Below are positions 26,385 through 34,885 of a DNA stretch of 64,000 nucleotides, piece by piece. Made by a program: the position numbers and the translations under genes. The stretch lies in NCBI GenBank assembly GCA_017511005.1, contig JAFWLP010000037.1:1-64000 (forward strand). The letters are read 5' to 3'. Under the pieces are notes generated by a model. That model was not told the DNA's origin. It made no database searches and was given only the letters and a program-made list of their open reading frames with translations. This DNA is from Clostridiales bacterium. GTDB taxonomy: Bacteria > Bacillota > Clostridia > Saccharofermentanales > Saccharofermentanaceae. Positions within the stretch are counted from its first letter, which is position 1, and the number at the start of each line of letters is the position of its first letter.

Positions 26385-28148
26385 TTACCTTGCGTAATCA
26401 GTATTCTCGAATGACTCGTAGAGAATGATGATATCTTCCTTAAGAGAGATGAAGATGCGTCCGAGATGGGGATCGAAATGATGTCCCAGTTCCTGTCTGA
26501 TAATCTCGAAAGCCTCATCATAAGTCATAGGTTCCTTATAATATCTGCGGCTTGCAAGAGCATCGAAAACATCGGCAAGAGCCATTATCCTGGCCTCAAA
26601 CGGAATATTCTCACCTCTTAACCTGTCAGGATAACCCGTGCCGTTATATTTCTCATGATGGTAGTGGGCAACATTGGTGGCGACGATGACGAATTCCTTG
26701 TCGTCAACGTCTTCAAGGACCTTGCTCATGATCTTAGCGCCGTTCTCGGCATGCTTTTTCATCTGGTCGTATTCATCCTCAGTAAGTCCGGAGGGCTTTC
26801 TGAGGATCGCGTCATCAACGGTGATCTTGCCGAGATCATGGAGAGGAGCAGCATTGATGACTGCATCCCAATAGCTCTCGCTCATGTTATAGTCATCCAG
26901 CTGGCGCAGACGGTTAACGAAGAGAGCCACACACTCCGATGTTCTGTTGATGTGACCGCCGGTGGAGTTATCACGTGACTCGATCATGGCAGCCATGCCG
27001 AGGATGGTAGACATCTGCATCGATTTGGCTCTCTTGGCCTGCTTCTCAGCCTCACGCTTCAGGGACTCGCCCTTCCAGCTCATCGTCTCTATCATGTTGT
27101 GCTGTTCGGTAACATCGATAAGTTCGACAAGATAACCGGAAACATGGTTGTCCCAACCGAAATGGATGAAGCTCATCTCGCATTCGATGTATCTTCTGTC
27201 CGTGGGGCTCTTGTCGTTAATGGTGATCTCTTTCTTGAATTTGCCCTGTGTCTTCTTGGCAGCGGCGGATTCCGTGGCATTCTTGACTACCCACTTGAGG
27301 AGCTCTTTCATCGCATAGTCCTTTGCTATGACCTTGGAATCGATACGAACATTCTTGATCTCAGGGAAAAACTTCTCGCAGACGGGGTTGCTTCCGACAT
27401 ATCTGTATTTCCTGTCGAAAACAAGATATCCGTACGTGCTGAGTTCATCGATCTTCTCCTGAACGCTCAGGTTGACGTTATATATCGTCGATCTCGCGAC
27501 AACATAGTCAAGAAGGACCGTGCAGACCAGGTAGAAGAACGGAATAAGATCATATCTGAGATTGAATACGCGCCTTACTATATAGACCAGCAGGACACCT
27601 ACCAGTGAACCGGCATAGATCATCATGATCCTGAAAGACGCATTCCTCTTGCCGAGATATGTAAGAATGGTAAAGAACGCTGCCAGGCCGACTTCAACGG
27701 CCAGAACGATGTATCTGATGTAATATGCCGTACCGGGCTCCTTGATCAGCTGGGACGGATCCCCGGCAATGAACTTAACGGATGAATAGAAGAACGGCAG
27801 TCTGTCTGTCACCATGGTGGACAGGAACAATACGATATTGATCAGGAGAATGGAAACGGAGAACCAGGTCGGTATCTTCGAATCGGAACAGTCGATAAGA
27901 ACATAGACGATCAGCAGAGGAAGGAAAACGCCTCCGAGATAAGACAGGGAATTCGCGAGAACGGCTTCCTCAAGGTTCCTGGAGCAGGAAAGGATGAAGT
28001 AGCCGATATTGCTTAACATGATGCATACGGAAATAAGTATCTCAAGCGTGTTTGATCCCCGTCTCGAAAAGAGCACGAGTGCAAATGTAGAGAGCATGCT
28101 AAGAAGCATTACTACTGCAAGAACAGACGAATAGATACCCATGGTCAC
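26385..28148 (-). CDS. Membrane sensor with PAS-like and HD-GYP domains
   Basis: The 587-residue protein has about seven N-terminal membrane helices (1-215), a PAS-like segment at about 235-350 (YLVFDRKYRYVGSNPVCEKFFP, then YLVELIDVTEQ) and an HD-GYP domain at about 395-575 with HDLGK near 434 and HYHHEKYNGTGYP near 499. HD-GYP enzymes break down cyclic di-GMP or related dinucleotides, so it may link an outside signal or metabolite to second-messenger turnover. It is convergent with the MATE gene and divergent from birA. The 7TM region is of the histidine-kinase sensor type. Confidence 0.9.
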   Translation of the reverse strand: MTMGIYSSVLAVVMLLSMLSTFALVLFSRRGSNTLEILISVCIMLSNIGYFILSCSRNLEEAVLANSLSYLGGVFLPLLIVYVLIDCSDSKIPTWFSVSILLINIVLFLSTMVTDRLPFFYSSVKFIAGDPSQLIKEPGTAYYIRYIVLAVEVGLAAFFTILTYLGKRNASFRIMMIYAGSLVGVLLVYIVRRVFNLRYDLIPFFYLVCTVLLDYVVARSTIYNVNLSVQEKIDELSTYGYLVFDRKYRYVGSNPVCEKFFPEIKNVRIDSKVIAKDYAMKELLKWVVKNATESAAAKKTQGKFKKEITINDKSPTDRRYIECEMSFIHFGWDNHVSGYLVELIDVTEQHNMIETMSWKGESLKREAEKQAKRAKSMQMSTILGMAAMIESRDNSTGGHINRTSECVALFVNRLRQLDDYNMSESYWDAVINAAPLHDLGKITVDDAILRKPSGLTEDEYDQMKKHAENGAKIMSKVLEDVDDKEFVIVATNVAHYHHEKYNGTGYPDRLRGENIPFEARIMALADVFDALASRRYYKEPMTYDEAFEIIRQELGHHFDPHLGRIFISLKEDIIILYESFENTDYAR

Positions 28149-28268
28149 CCTAATGTATTTATATGCAATTTACCAATAGTATTTTACCGCACAATCATTG
28201 CAAAGTGTTATTATTTTTTAAAAGAAAACGAAAGTATGTATAAACAGGACAAGGAGAACGGTACTTTA

Positions 28269-29261
28269 ATGCTTAAAGACGATGTGCTGAAGCTGATCTG
28301 CAGAGAAAAAGACTATATCTCGGGAGAGGCGATAAGCCGCAAACTCGGGGTCTCGCGCGCCGCAGTGAACAATGCCGTAAAAACCCTCAGAGATGAAGGC
28401 TATGAGATAATTTCTTCCACCAACCGGGGTTATCATCTCACAAACAGTCCGGATCTGCTCTCCAAAGGATCCGTATCCGCCCTGCTCCCTGACGCGAGGA
28501 GCACCTGCCTTCATGTTTTCGATTCGGTCGGTTCGACCAATAATGTCCTGAAGGATCTGGCGGCTAAAGGTGCCGTCTCCGGAACTGTCGTCATCGCTGA
28601 CCACCAGACCGGCGGCAAAGGCAGACGCGGAAGGAGTTTCGCTTCACCTTCCGGAGCCGGGATCTATCTGTCCTATCTCTTCCGTCCGGAATCCGGCTTC
28701 GACAAGATATCGGATCTTACCAGCTGGACCGCGGTCGCCGTCGCAGACGCCATAAAGAGAGCCTACGACTTCGAGCCGCAGATCAAGTGGGTCAACGACC
28801 TTCTCATGAACAGAAAAAAGATCTGCGGGATCCTTACTGAAGTGTCCGTCGAGGGCGAGAGCGGCCTGATAGACACATGCATCATAGGGATCGGCGTAAA
28901 CGTCAATGAATCATCATTCCCGCCAGAATTATCGGAAATCGCCACTTCGATATCGATCGAGAACGGTGGACGGAGATTTGCCCGTCCGGTCCTGGCTTCA
29001 GAGATAATACGTTCCATGGATGAACTTACCGGGAACTGGCCTGATTCTTCATACTATCTTGAACGTTACCGTGAACTGAACATCACGGCCGGAAGCGAGA
29101 TCACCGCATATCCGCTGAAGATCGAGAACGGCAGCGGAAGATCCGGCACTGCCATCGGGATCAACGATGACTTCTCACTAAGGGTAAGATTCCGTGACGG
29201 TTCAGTCGAGGATCTGAAGAGCGGAGAAGTAAGTGTCCGCGGACTGTACGGATATACCTGA
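28269..29261 (+). CDS. birA: Biotin operon repressor / biotin-protein ligase
   Basis: The 330-residue bifunctional BirA has an N-terminal winged helix (ISGEAISRKLGVSRAAVNNAVKTL) and a ligase domain with STNNVLKD, the biotin/ATP loop GGKGRRGRSFASP (about 118), KWVNDLL and GIGVNVN. The C-terminal SH3-like domain is present. It attaches biotin to acceptor proteins such as acetyl-CoA carboxylase and can repress biotin genes. AAGGAG lies 12 nt before the ATG at 28269; an upstream in-frame ATG at 28236 has no site. Confidence 0.94.
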   Translation: MLKDDVLKLICREKDYISGEAISRKLGVSRAAVNNAVKTLRDEGYEIISSTNRGYHLTNSPDLLSKGSVSALLPDARSTCLHVFDSVGSTNNVLKDLAAKGAVSGTVVIADHQTGGKGRRGRSFASPSGAGIYLSYLFRPESGFDKISDLTSWTAVAVADAIKRAYDFEPQIKWVNDLLMNRKKICGILTEVSVEGESGLIDTCIIGIGVNVNESSFPPELSEIATSISIENGGRRFARPVLASEIIRSMDELTGNWPDSSYYLERYRELNITAGSEITAYPLKIENGSGRSGTAIGINDDFSLRVRFRDGSVEDLKSGEVSVRGLYGYT

Positions 29262-29277
29262 ACGGTCCCGGGTACGT

Positions 29278-29300
29278 ATTCCGGTGCATTTCCCCGGAAT
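29278..29300. terminator. Hairpin between convergent birA and comEA
   Basis: ATTCCGG/CCGGAAT is a 7-bp perfect stem with a 9-nt loop and no U-run, so its role as a terminator is uncertain. Confidence 0.4.
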
Positions 29301-29309
29301 CCGCACCTG

Positions 29310-30035
29310 TCAGACACAGATGTAATCTTTTATCCTGTTGAACTTCGAGTCACCGATTCCCGAGACGTTCTTTATGTCGTCTATTGTCTCAAACGGATTA
29401 TCCTTCCTGTAATCCACTATTGATCTGGCAGTCACTTCACCAATACCGGGAAGGCTTGTAAGCTCCTCCATGGAAGCGGTGTTTATGTTGACCATAAGTA
29501 CTGTCCCGCCTCCGGCATCACCGGATGAGCCCTGCCCGCTTCCCCAGACATAGACACCGTCAGGACGGATGATATCCCCGCCGGTAAACCCGCCGGATAC
29601 CTCATCCCGGGACGGGATATAGATGGACATATTGCAGGTGATCCTGTATACGAGATTGATGTTGTTGACCGAAGCGGCATCCGTAAGACCTCCGGCATCT
29701 TCGATAATGTCATTAAGCAGAACGCCTTTGGGGGCATTATAGATCCCCGGATGATTAACCTCGCCGCAGATATAGACACTGATAAGCTCAACTGTTCCTG
29801 CGGTTGCTGTGACGGTTGTCTCAGACGCCACGGAAGAAACCGGTTGAGGCTCCGGGCTGACCGTTGACGCCTGTTCCGTTACCGAAGCGGTCTTCCCGCT
29901 CTTGAACGCCTGAACGGACAGAGTACCGTTACCCTTGAAAACAAGCTTATATACGGCACTCAGGATGATGATAAGAACGAATGCCAAAGGATATATCAGA
30001 CTCTTTATCTTTCCCGAAAAGCTCTTCTTCAACAT
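29310..30035 (-). CDS. comEA: ComEA-like DNA-binding competence protein
   Basis: The 241-residue protein has one N-terminal membrane helix (about 11-30), a Ser/Thr/Pro-rich spacer, an SLBB domain at about 84-150 (SVYICGEVNHPGIYNAPKG) and a double helix-hairpin-helix at about 180-241 (NINTASMEELTSLPGIGEVTARSIVDYR, then IDDIKNVSGIGDSKFNRIKDYI). This is the ComEA layout, the outside receptor for double-stranded DNA in transformation. No Shine-Dalgarno site; TATGCT lies 6 nt before the ATG. comEC is not adjacent. Its control region shares boxes with the Tad locus. Confidence 0.93.
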   Translation of the reverse strand: MLKKSFSGKIKSLIYPLAFVLIIILSAVYKLVFKGNGTLSVQAFKSGKTASVTEQASTVSPEPQPVSSVASETTVTATAGTVELISVYICGEVNHPGIYNAPKGVLLNDIIEDAGGLTDAASVNNINLVYRITCNMSIYIPSRDEVSGGFTGGDIIRPDGVYVWGSGQGSSGDAGGGTVLMVNINTASMEELTSLPGIGEVTARSIVDYRKDNPFETIDDIKNVSGIGDSKFNRIKDYICV

Positions 30036-30041
30036 AGAGCA

Positions 30042-30095
30042 AGCATATCACCGCTCCATGTCCGTTTTTCCCGACAAAATACGACAAAACCGACA
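30042..30095 (-). promoter_or_regulatory. Tandem TGTCG boxes and -10 of comEA
   Basis: Reverse strand: TGTCGG (30095-30090), TGTCGT (30086-30081), TGTCGG (30076-30071), then 23 nt, then TATGCT (30047-30042). The same three boxes with the same 23-nt gap to a -10 occur before the Tad locus (46443-46497). The first box also forms part of the rsfS terminator stem. The pattern suggests binding of a response regulator that activates transcription. Confidence 0.55.
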
Positions 30096-30112
30096 GGGAT
30101 GCTCCCTGCCGG
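30083..30112 (-). terminator. Terminator after rsfS
   Basis: A 10-bp stem CCGGCAGGGA/TCCCTGTCGG (one wobble) with a 3-nt loop is followed by TTTTGTCGTATTTTG on the reverse strand. It separates rsfS from comEA. Confidence 0.75.
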
Positions 30113-30144
30113 TTTCGGACATTACTTTTAAATAATTATACGGA

Positions 30145-30489
30145 TTACTGTTCGCCTTCTCTGCGCTTGGTCTCCCAGAACTTCTCGATATTGTAATTCT
30201 CGCGCTCTTCCCTGCCCATGACATGAACCACAACATCCTTGTAGTCGAGCAGGATCCACTTGTCTCCGGAACGGCCTTCTATGTGATCGGGAACGATATC
30301 GTAATCCTTCTTAAGCACATATTCGACCTCATCAGCCAGCGACTTGATCTGTGTCGTTGAATTACCGCTCGCCAGCACAAAATAATCAGCAAGAACTGTC
30401 TTTCCGGTGAGATCGATCGTCTCAATGTCGATACCCTTCTTGGAATCCAGTATCTCGGTTATCTTAGCGGCTAATTCTTTTGTGTCCAT
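30145..30489 (-). CDS. rsfS: Ribosome silencing factor RsfS
   Basis: The 114-residue protein has the DUF143 layout: DYFVLASGNSTTQIKSLADEV, then EGRSGDKWILLDYKDVVVHVM and a C-terminal YNIEKFW. It binds ribosomal protein L14 and blocks subunit joining in starvation. ATG at 30489 is chosen because AAGGAG lies 6 nt upstream; the ATG at 30495 lies too near the site. It follows nadD-yqeK, the usual neighbour of rsfS in Firmicutes. Confidence 0.95.
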   Translation of the reverse strand: MDTKELAAKITEILDSKKGIDIETIDLTGKTVLADYFVLASGNSTTQIKSLADEVEYVLKKDYDIVPDHIEGRSGDKWILLDYKDVVVHVMGREERENYNIEKFWETKRREGEQ

Positions 30490-30574
30490 AAACATCTCCT
30501 TAGATTTCTTTGTTGGTTAAAGTATATCACACTAAATATGTACAGATTTTCAGCATATCGAAAACATTGTCTGA

Positions 30575-31795
30575 CTAAAGACCGAGTTCTTTCATCATCT
30601 GAGCAGTCACGGGATGGATATCCCTGCCCTGCGAAACGAACTTGTCCTTAATGGCCAATGCAGTCATGCGGACGGCGCTGTCGAGGTCTTTCTCAGCCGC
30701 TTCCCTGATTGGCGCGAGATCCATGTAGTTTCTCGCGGGCTCGATCTTATCGGCAAGATAGACTATCTTCTCCAGAACGGATATTCCTCCCCTTCCGGTC
30801 GTGTGGTAACAGATCGCGTCAAGGATCTCCCTGTCATCAATGCCGAGTTCCTCTTTTGCAAACGTCGCTCCGGCAGATGAATGAATGATCTTCTTCTCCG
30901 TGAACAGATCACCCGAATATCTTTTCGCCATTTCGAGCTGATGTTCGACAGGAAGCTCCTTTGCGCAGTCGTGCAGCGCGCCCGCTATCAGAGCCTTATC
31001 CATGTCCGCGCCGTAAAGCCCCGCAAGATGTGCGGACAGATATCCCACATTGAGCGTGTGAAGAAGTCTCTTCTCCCCGAGATAACGGTACATCCAAACA
31101 GAGCACTCAAAAAACTGTTTCCTGGCTTCTTCTGAAATGCCCGTAAGCTTTGTATTCTCAGAATAAAGAGCGTGTCTTTTTATGAACCTGACGGCCGGTT
31201 CCGGAACCTCGGAGAAGTCCCCGCTGTCAGTGATCCCCGAAGAAGAGCATTCAACACCCTTAAGTCTGAATATCTCCACATTGCCTCCGAGATTCTTCTT
31301 AATAGAGGCTTTTGCCTTCTCGACATCTGTGCCGTCACCGGGTCTTACGGCCGCAAGGAGCGTTACGTAGTTCAGTATCTCTCCGGGCTTGTACCATGTC
31401 TCGAAGGTACCGAGCGTGTCAGAACCCATGATCCAGAAGAATTCATGATGCTCTTCAGCTTTCTTCCGCTTAATGCCATTCGCGGTAAGGAAGTTCCTTA
31501 TGTACCCGTCAGAAGTAAGCTTCGCGAGAACGACGGCCGTGTAGCTGACGCCTTCGATATCATATTCGATGTCGCTCACATAACAGTTCTTTAGTTCCAG
31601 ACCTTCCACGGTCTCCTTCATCATGTACAGACGGTACGGAGGCGGCAGTTTGTTGGCATAGAGCTTAAAGGAATTTCTTACGGACGGGATTATTATCACG
31701 CAATCGATAAATCCGCTTTTCAAAGCGGATCTTATCATTGCTATATGACCGTTATGGACCGGATCGAATGATCCTCCGTAGATACCGATCCTCAT
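30575..31795 (-). CDS. nadD: NadD-YqeK fusion: nicotinate-nucleotide adenylyltransferase and HD hydrolase
   Basis: A 406-residue two-domain protein. Residues 1-210 are NadD, with GIYGGSFDPVHNGHI (nucleotidyltransferase HxGH motif) and a central WIMGSDTLGTFETW; it makes nicotinic acid adenine dinucleotide in NAD synthesis. Residues 230-406 are YqeK, with HTLNVGYLSAHLA, GALHDCAKE (HD motif near 275) and YLADKIEP, an Ap4A-hydrolase HD domain. In most Firmicutes these are separate adjacent genes. It starts 3 bp after purD and precedes rsfS. Confidence 0.93.
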   Translation of the reverse strand: MRIGIYGGSFDPVHNGHIAMIRSALKSGFIDCVIIIPSVRNSFKLYANKLPPPYRLYMMKETVEGLELKNCYVSDIEYDIEGVSYTAVVLAKLTSDGYIRNFLTANGIKRKKAEEHHEFFWIMGSDTLGTFETWYKPGEILNYVTLLAAVRPGDGTDVEKAKASIKKNLGGNVEIFRLKGVECSSSGITDSGDFSEVPEPAVRFIKRHALYSENTKLTGISEEARKQFFECSVWMYRYLGEKRLLHTLNVGYLSAHLAGLYGADMDKALIAGALHDCAKELPVEHQLEMAKRYSGDLFTEKKIIHSSAGATFAKEELGIDDREILDAICYHTTGRGGISVLEKIVYLADKIEPARNYMDLAPIREAAEKDLDSAVRMTALAIKDKFVSQGRDIHPVTAQMMKELGL

Positions 31796-31798
31796 CTA

Positions 31799-33052
31799 TC
31801 AGCCGAGTGTCCTTCCGATATCGTGACGGAAATGCATGTCCTTGAAGGAGATCTTCGCAACGCCTTCGTAAGCGCCGTCAATAGCCTCGTCAAGTGTATC
31901 CGCCTCATCATATACACAGAGAACACGTCCGCCGCTGGTAACAAGCTTGCCATCCTTAAGGGCCGTGCCTGCCTGGAATACGAGTTTGCCGCAGGTATCG
32001 ATGCCTGTGATCTCATAACCCTTTGCATAGCTCTGCGGATATCCGCCTGAAGCCATGACGACTACGCAGGAACACTTATCCTTCCACTTGAAGTCGATCT
32101 TATCGAGCGTTCCATCGATGCAGGCATCAACGATATCAAGGAGACTGTTCTCGAGGAGAGGCAAAACCGCCTGTGCCTCGGGGTCACCGAAACGTGCATT
32201 GTACTCCACTACCTTTGGTCCTTCAGGCGTAAGCATAAGACCGAAGTAGATAACACCCTTGAAAGGTCTTCCCTCTTTCTTGAGAGCTTCAACTGTAGGT
32301 GTGATGATCTCGTTCTGAATGCGTGCCTTAAGTTCATCAGTCATGTCAGCACCGGGTGTAACAGCACCCATGCCGCCGGTGTTGAGTCCTTCGTCGTGAT
32401 CGTATGCTCTCTTATGGTCTCTTGAAGAAACCATCGGAATGCATGTGTTGCCGTCAGAGAAAGCAAGAACGGTAAGTTCCGGACCGGTCATGCATTCTTC
32501 GATAACGATGGTGGAGCCAGCATTGCCGAACTTCTTGTCTTCCATCATATCCTTAACGGCCTGCCTGGCTTCATCAAGGTTCTGCGCGATGATAACGCCC
32601 TTACCCAGTGCGAGGCCGTCACACGTTATAACGATAGGCATGGGCTGAGTCTCAAGGTAATCCAAAGCAGCCTTTTCATCTTCGAAGATCTCATACTTTG
32701 CGGTAGGGATCGAATACTTCTTCATGAGCTGCTTGGAAAAAGCCTTTGAACCTTCGATGATGGCAGCATTTGCCTTGGGGCCGAAGCTCCTGAGGCCTGC
32801 TTCTTCCATCCTGTCGACCATACCCATGGCGAGCGGATCGTCGGGAGCAACGAAGACGAGATCAAACTGCTCTTTCTTCGCAAACTCGACCATGCCGTCG
32901 AGATCTGTAGCCTTAATATCAACGCATGTAGCTATGGAAGCAATACCGCCGTTACCCGGAGCGCAGTAAAGATCCGTTACTCTGGGATCCTGCTTGAGTT
33001 TCCAGCAGATAACATGCTCTCTTCCGCCGCCGCCTACTACAAGTACCTTCAT
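31799..33052 (-). CDS. purD: Phosphoribosylamine-glycine ligase
   Basis: The 417-residue ATP-grasp enzyme begins MKVLVVGGGGREHVICWKL, has MEDKKFGNAGSTIVIEE, the GLNTGGMGAVTPG motif and YNARFGDPEAQAVLPLL. It catalyses the second step of purine synthesis, joining glycine to phosphoribosylamine. CGGAGGAA lies 8 nt before the ATG. It stands outside a purine operon, between hom and nadD, and the short gaps on both sides suggest cotranscription. Confidence 0.96.
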   Translation of the reverse strand: MKVLVVGGGGREHVICWKLKQDPRVTDLYCAPGNGGIASIATCVDIKATDLDGMVEFAKKEQFDLVFVAPDDPLAMGMVDRMEEAGLRSFGPKANAAIIEGSKAFSKQLMKKYSIPTAKYEIFEDEKAALDYLETQPMPIVITCDGLALGKGVIIAQNLDEARQAVKDMMEDKKFGNAGSTIVIEECMTGPELTVLAFSDGNTCIPMVSSRDHKRAYDHDEGLNTGGMGAVTPGADMTDELKARIQNEIITPTVEALKKEGRPFKGVIYFGLMLTPEGPKVVEYNARFGDPEAQAVLPLLENSLLDIVDACIDGTLDKIDFKWKDKCSCVVVMASGGYPQSYAKGYEITGIDTCGKLVFQAGTALKDGKLVTSGGRVLCVYDEADTLDEAIDGAYEGVAKISFKDMHFRHDIGRTLG

Positions 33053-33079
33053 TAAGTGTTCCTCCGGTTTGTTTTTCGA

Positions 33080-34267
33080 TTATTTCAGATAGTGCATCCA
33101 GGACTTGGCTTCCGAAGCGGAAACAAGCGCATCGATGTCCTTGTGCTTAATGCCCTTAACAAGGATAGCCTCATCGGAAAGCACTTCACACTCATATCCG
33201 TCTGCAGCGCCAAGCACCTTGGCGGGAACATCAGCTCTTACAACGATATCAGCCTTGATCTCATCGTAAGGAGTGATTGCCGCGCTTTCTTCCGTCCAGG
33301 CTCTTGCTTCGGGAGGATTGCCCAAAGCAGCCTCAAGGATATCGCCGCAGACTGCGGATGCCGTAGGAAGCGTACCTGCTCCCTGTCCGTAGAACATTGC
33401 CTGACCCAGACTGTTGCCGTCTACCATGACCGCATTGAATACGCCGCCGACATTGTAGAGAAGATTGCTCTTATCGACCAAAGCAGGCGCGACATAAACG
33501 ATCGGCAGTTCATCACCTGCCTCATAAAGAGCGATCAGCTTGATGTCGCAGCCGATGGATGCGGCAAATGCCATATCGTCCGTCGTTACGGAAGATATGC
33601 CCTCAGCGGAGATCTTGTCGGGCGCAATGTAAGCACCGTCATTTGCGATCGTCGAAAGGATCGAGATCTTTCTCTGCGCATCAATGCCGTTGATGTCGGC
33701 GGAAGGATCAGCTTCGGCAAACCCGTTGTCCTGTGCCTGCTTCAAAGCCGTATCGAAATCGATGCCCTCATCCTTCATCTGTGAAAGAATGTAATTCGTC
33801 GTTCCGTTGACGATACCTGCGATCCTTGTGATCTTGTTTGCGGCAAGGCACTTATAGAGCGGTCTGATGATCGGGATACCGCCGCCTACCGCAGCCTCGA
33901 AAAGATAGCAGCAGTTGTTTTCAGCCGCGATCCTGAGAAGCTCGGGACCATGAGTTGAAACGAGTTCTTTATTCGATGTTACGACGCTGATACCGAGAGA
34001 AAGAGCGCGCTTTGTGTATTCGTAAGCGATCCTTGCCCCGCCGATAGTCTCAACGGCTATAAGAATATCGCTGTCAAAGACTTCGTCCGCATTGTGGGTA
34101 ACAAGACCAGCGAATCTGCTTTCGGGGAAATCCCTGATATCGAGAATGTACTTGAGATTGATCTCTTCGCCGACGCGTTTGGTGATGAGATCCCTGTTTA
34201 TATCCAATGTCTCGGCCACGCCTGAACCGACAGTACCGAAACCCATGATCGCAACATTGATTGCCAT
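33080..34267 (-). CDS. hom: Homoserine dehydrogenase (short form without ACT domain)
   Basis: The 395-residue enzyme begins with the NAD(P)-binding MAINVAIMGFGTVGSG and has SNKELVSTHG, FEAAVGGGIPIIRPL, AGIVNGTTNYILSQM and FAEADPSADINGIDAQRK, the catalytic core. It makes homoserine for threonine and methionine. The usual C-terminal ACT regulatory domain of about 80 residues is reduced to a short stretch, but an ACT-domain protein is encoded 21 bp upstream and may supply or replace it. Confidence 0.94.
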   Translation of the reverse strand: MAINVAIMGFGTVGSGVAETLDINRDLITKRVGEEINLKYILDIRDFPESRFAGLVTHNADEVFDSDILIAVETIGGARIAYEYTKRALSLGISVVTSNKELVSTHGPELLRIAAENNCCYLFEAAVGGGIPIIRPLYKCLAANKITRIAGIVNGTTNYILSQMKDEGIDFDTALKQAQDNGFAEADPSADINGIDAQRKISILSTIANDGAYIAPDKISAEGISSVTTDDMAFAASIGCDIKLIALYEAGDELPIVYVAPALVDKSNLLYNVGGVFNAVMVDGNSLGQAMFYGQGAGTLPTASAVCGDILEAALGNPPEARAWTEESAAITPYDEIKADIVVRADVPAKVLGAADGYECEVLSDEAILVKGIKHKDIDALVSASEAKSWMHYLK

Positions 34268-34288
34268 TTTACTTTTCCTTACCTTTCA

Positions 34289-34735
34289 TTATTCCCTGCT
34301 CAGGATCATGCATTTGCGCACGCCCGCGAGCTTGGAGATATCATTGATTATGTCGTCAACGGTTCCGTACATTGACACTGTCTCTATTGAGATCGAGATG
34401 TCGGCGAGGCCGTTGATCGGGATATTCTGATTGATCGTCAGAATATTTGCACGCGATTCCGCGATAGTTCTTATTATCTCAGACAGGATCCCCTGGAAAT
34501 TCTCTACGGAGAGCAGCAGCGTAACCTTCTTGCCGCTGGCAGCCTCATAGAAAGGCAGCACGGAATCCTTGTACTTGTAATAAGCACTTCTCGAAAGGCC
34601 TGTCTTCCTTACAGCTTCATTTACCGAAGTGGATTCTCCGGTATTAAGCCGCTGCTTTACCTCCATAACCTTAATGAAGACTTCAGGCAAAACTCTTTTA
34701 TCGACTAGGAAATATTCGGGGTTATCCTGATGCAT
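34289..34735 (-). CDS. ACT-domain protein, PheB/UPF0735 family
   Basis: The 148-residue product has an N-terminal helix-turn-helix-like part (SVNEAVRKTGLSRSAYYKYKDSV at about 36-58) and a C-terminal ACT domain at about 70-148 (LLLSVENFQGILSEIIRTIAES, then NINQNIPI-like strands). This PheB family is often encoded next to hom and is thought to be an amino-acid sensor. Here it is first in the hom operon, with a promoter that carries a palindrome. It may bind threonine or another end product. Confidence 0.88.
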   Translation of the reverse strand: MHQDNPEYFLVDKRVLPEVFIKVMEVKQRLNTGESTSVNEAVRKTGLSRSAYYKYKDSVLPFYEAASGKKVTLLLSVENFQGILSEIIRTIAESRANILTINQNIPINGLADISISIETVSMYGTVDDIINDISKLAGVRKCMILSRE

Positions 34736-34808
34736 AAGTCAAGGCCTTTCTGTTTATTTTCGCGCTTTCACTATACCTCCTGTGACGGACATTTGTGCGC
34801 GCCTGACA

Positions 34809-34837
34809 ATATTATCACGATTAAATCGTGTTTTCAA
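34809..34837 (-). promoter_or_regulatory. Promoter of the ACT-hom operon with a palindrome in the spacer
   Basis: Reverse strand TTGAAA (34837-34832), a 17-nt spacer and TAATAT (34814-34809). The 15-bp perfect palindrome CACGATTAAATCGTG (34816-34830) lies almost exactly between the hexamers, which is where a repressor or a DNA-distorting activator would bind. On the forward strand it is followed by TTTTC. Confidence 0.55.
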
Positions 34838-34885
34838 TAAATAAGAAAAAGCATTAAAAGAACATGACTTTTGCCGGTACAGAAA

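Noticed and set aside
33056..33784. 242-codon forward frame opposite hom
   Set aside because: Antisense to a conserved enzyme; no ribosome site.
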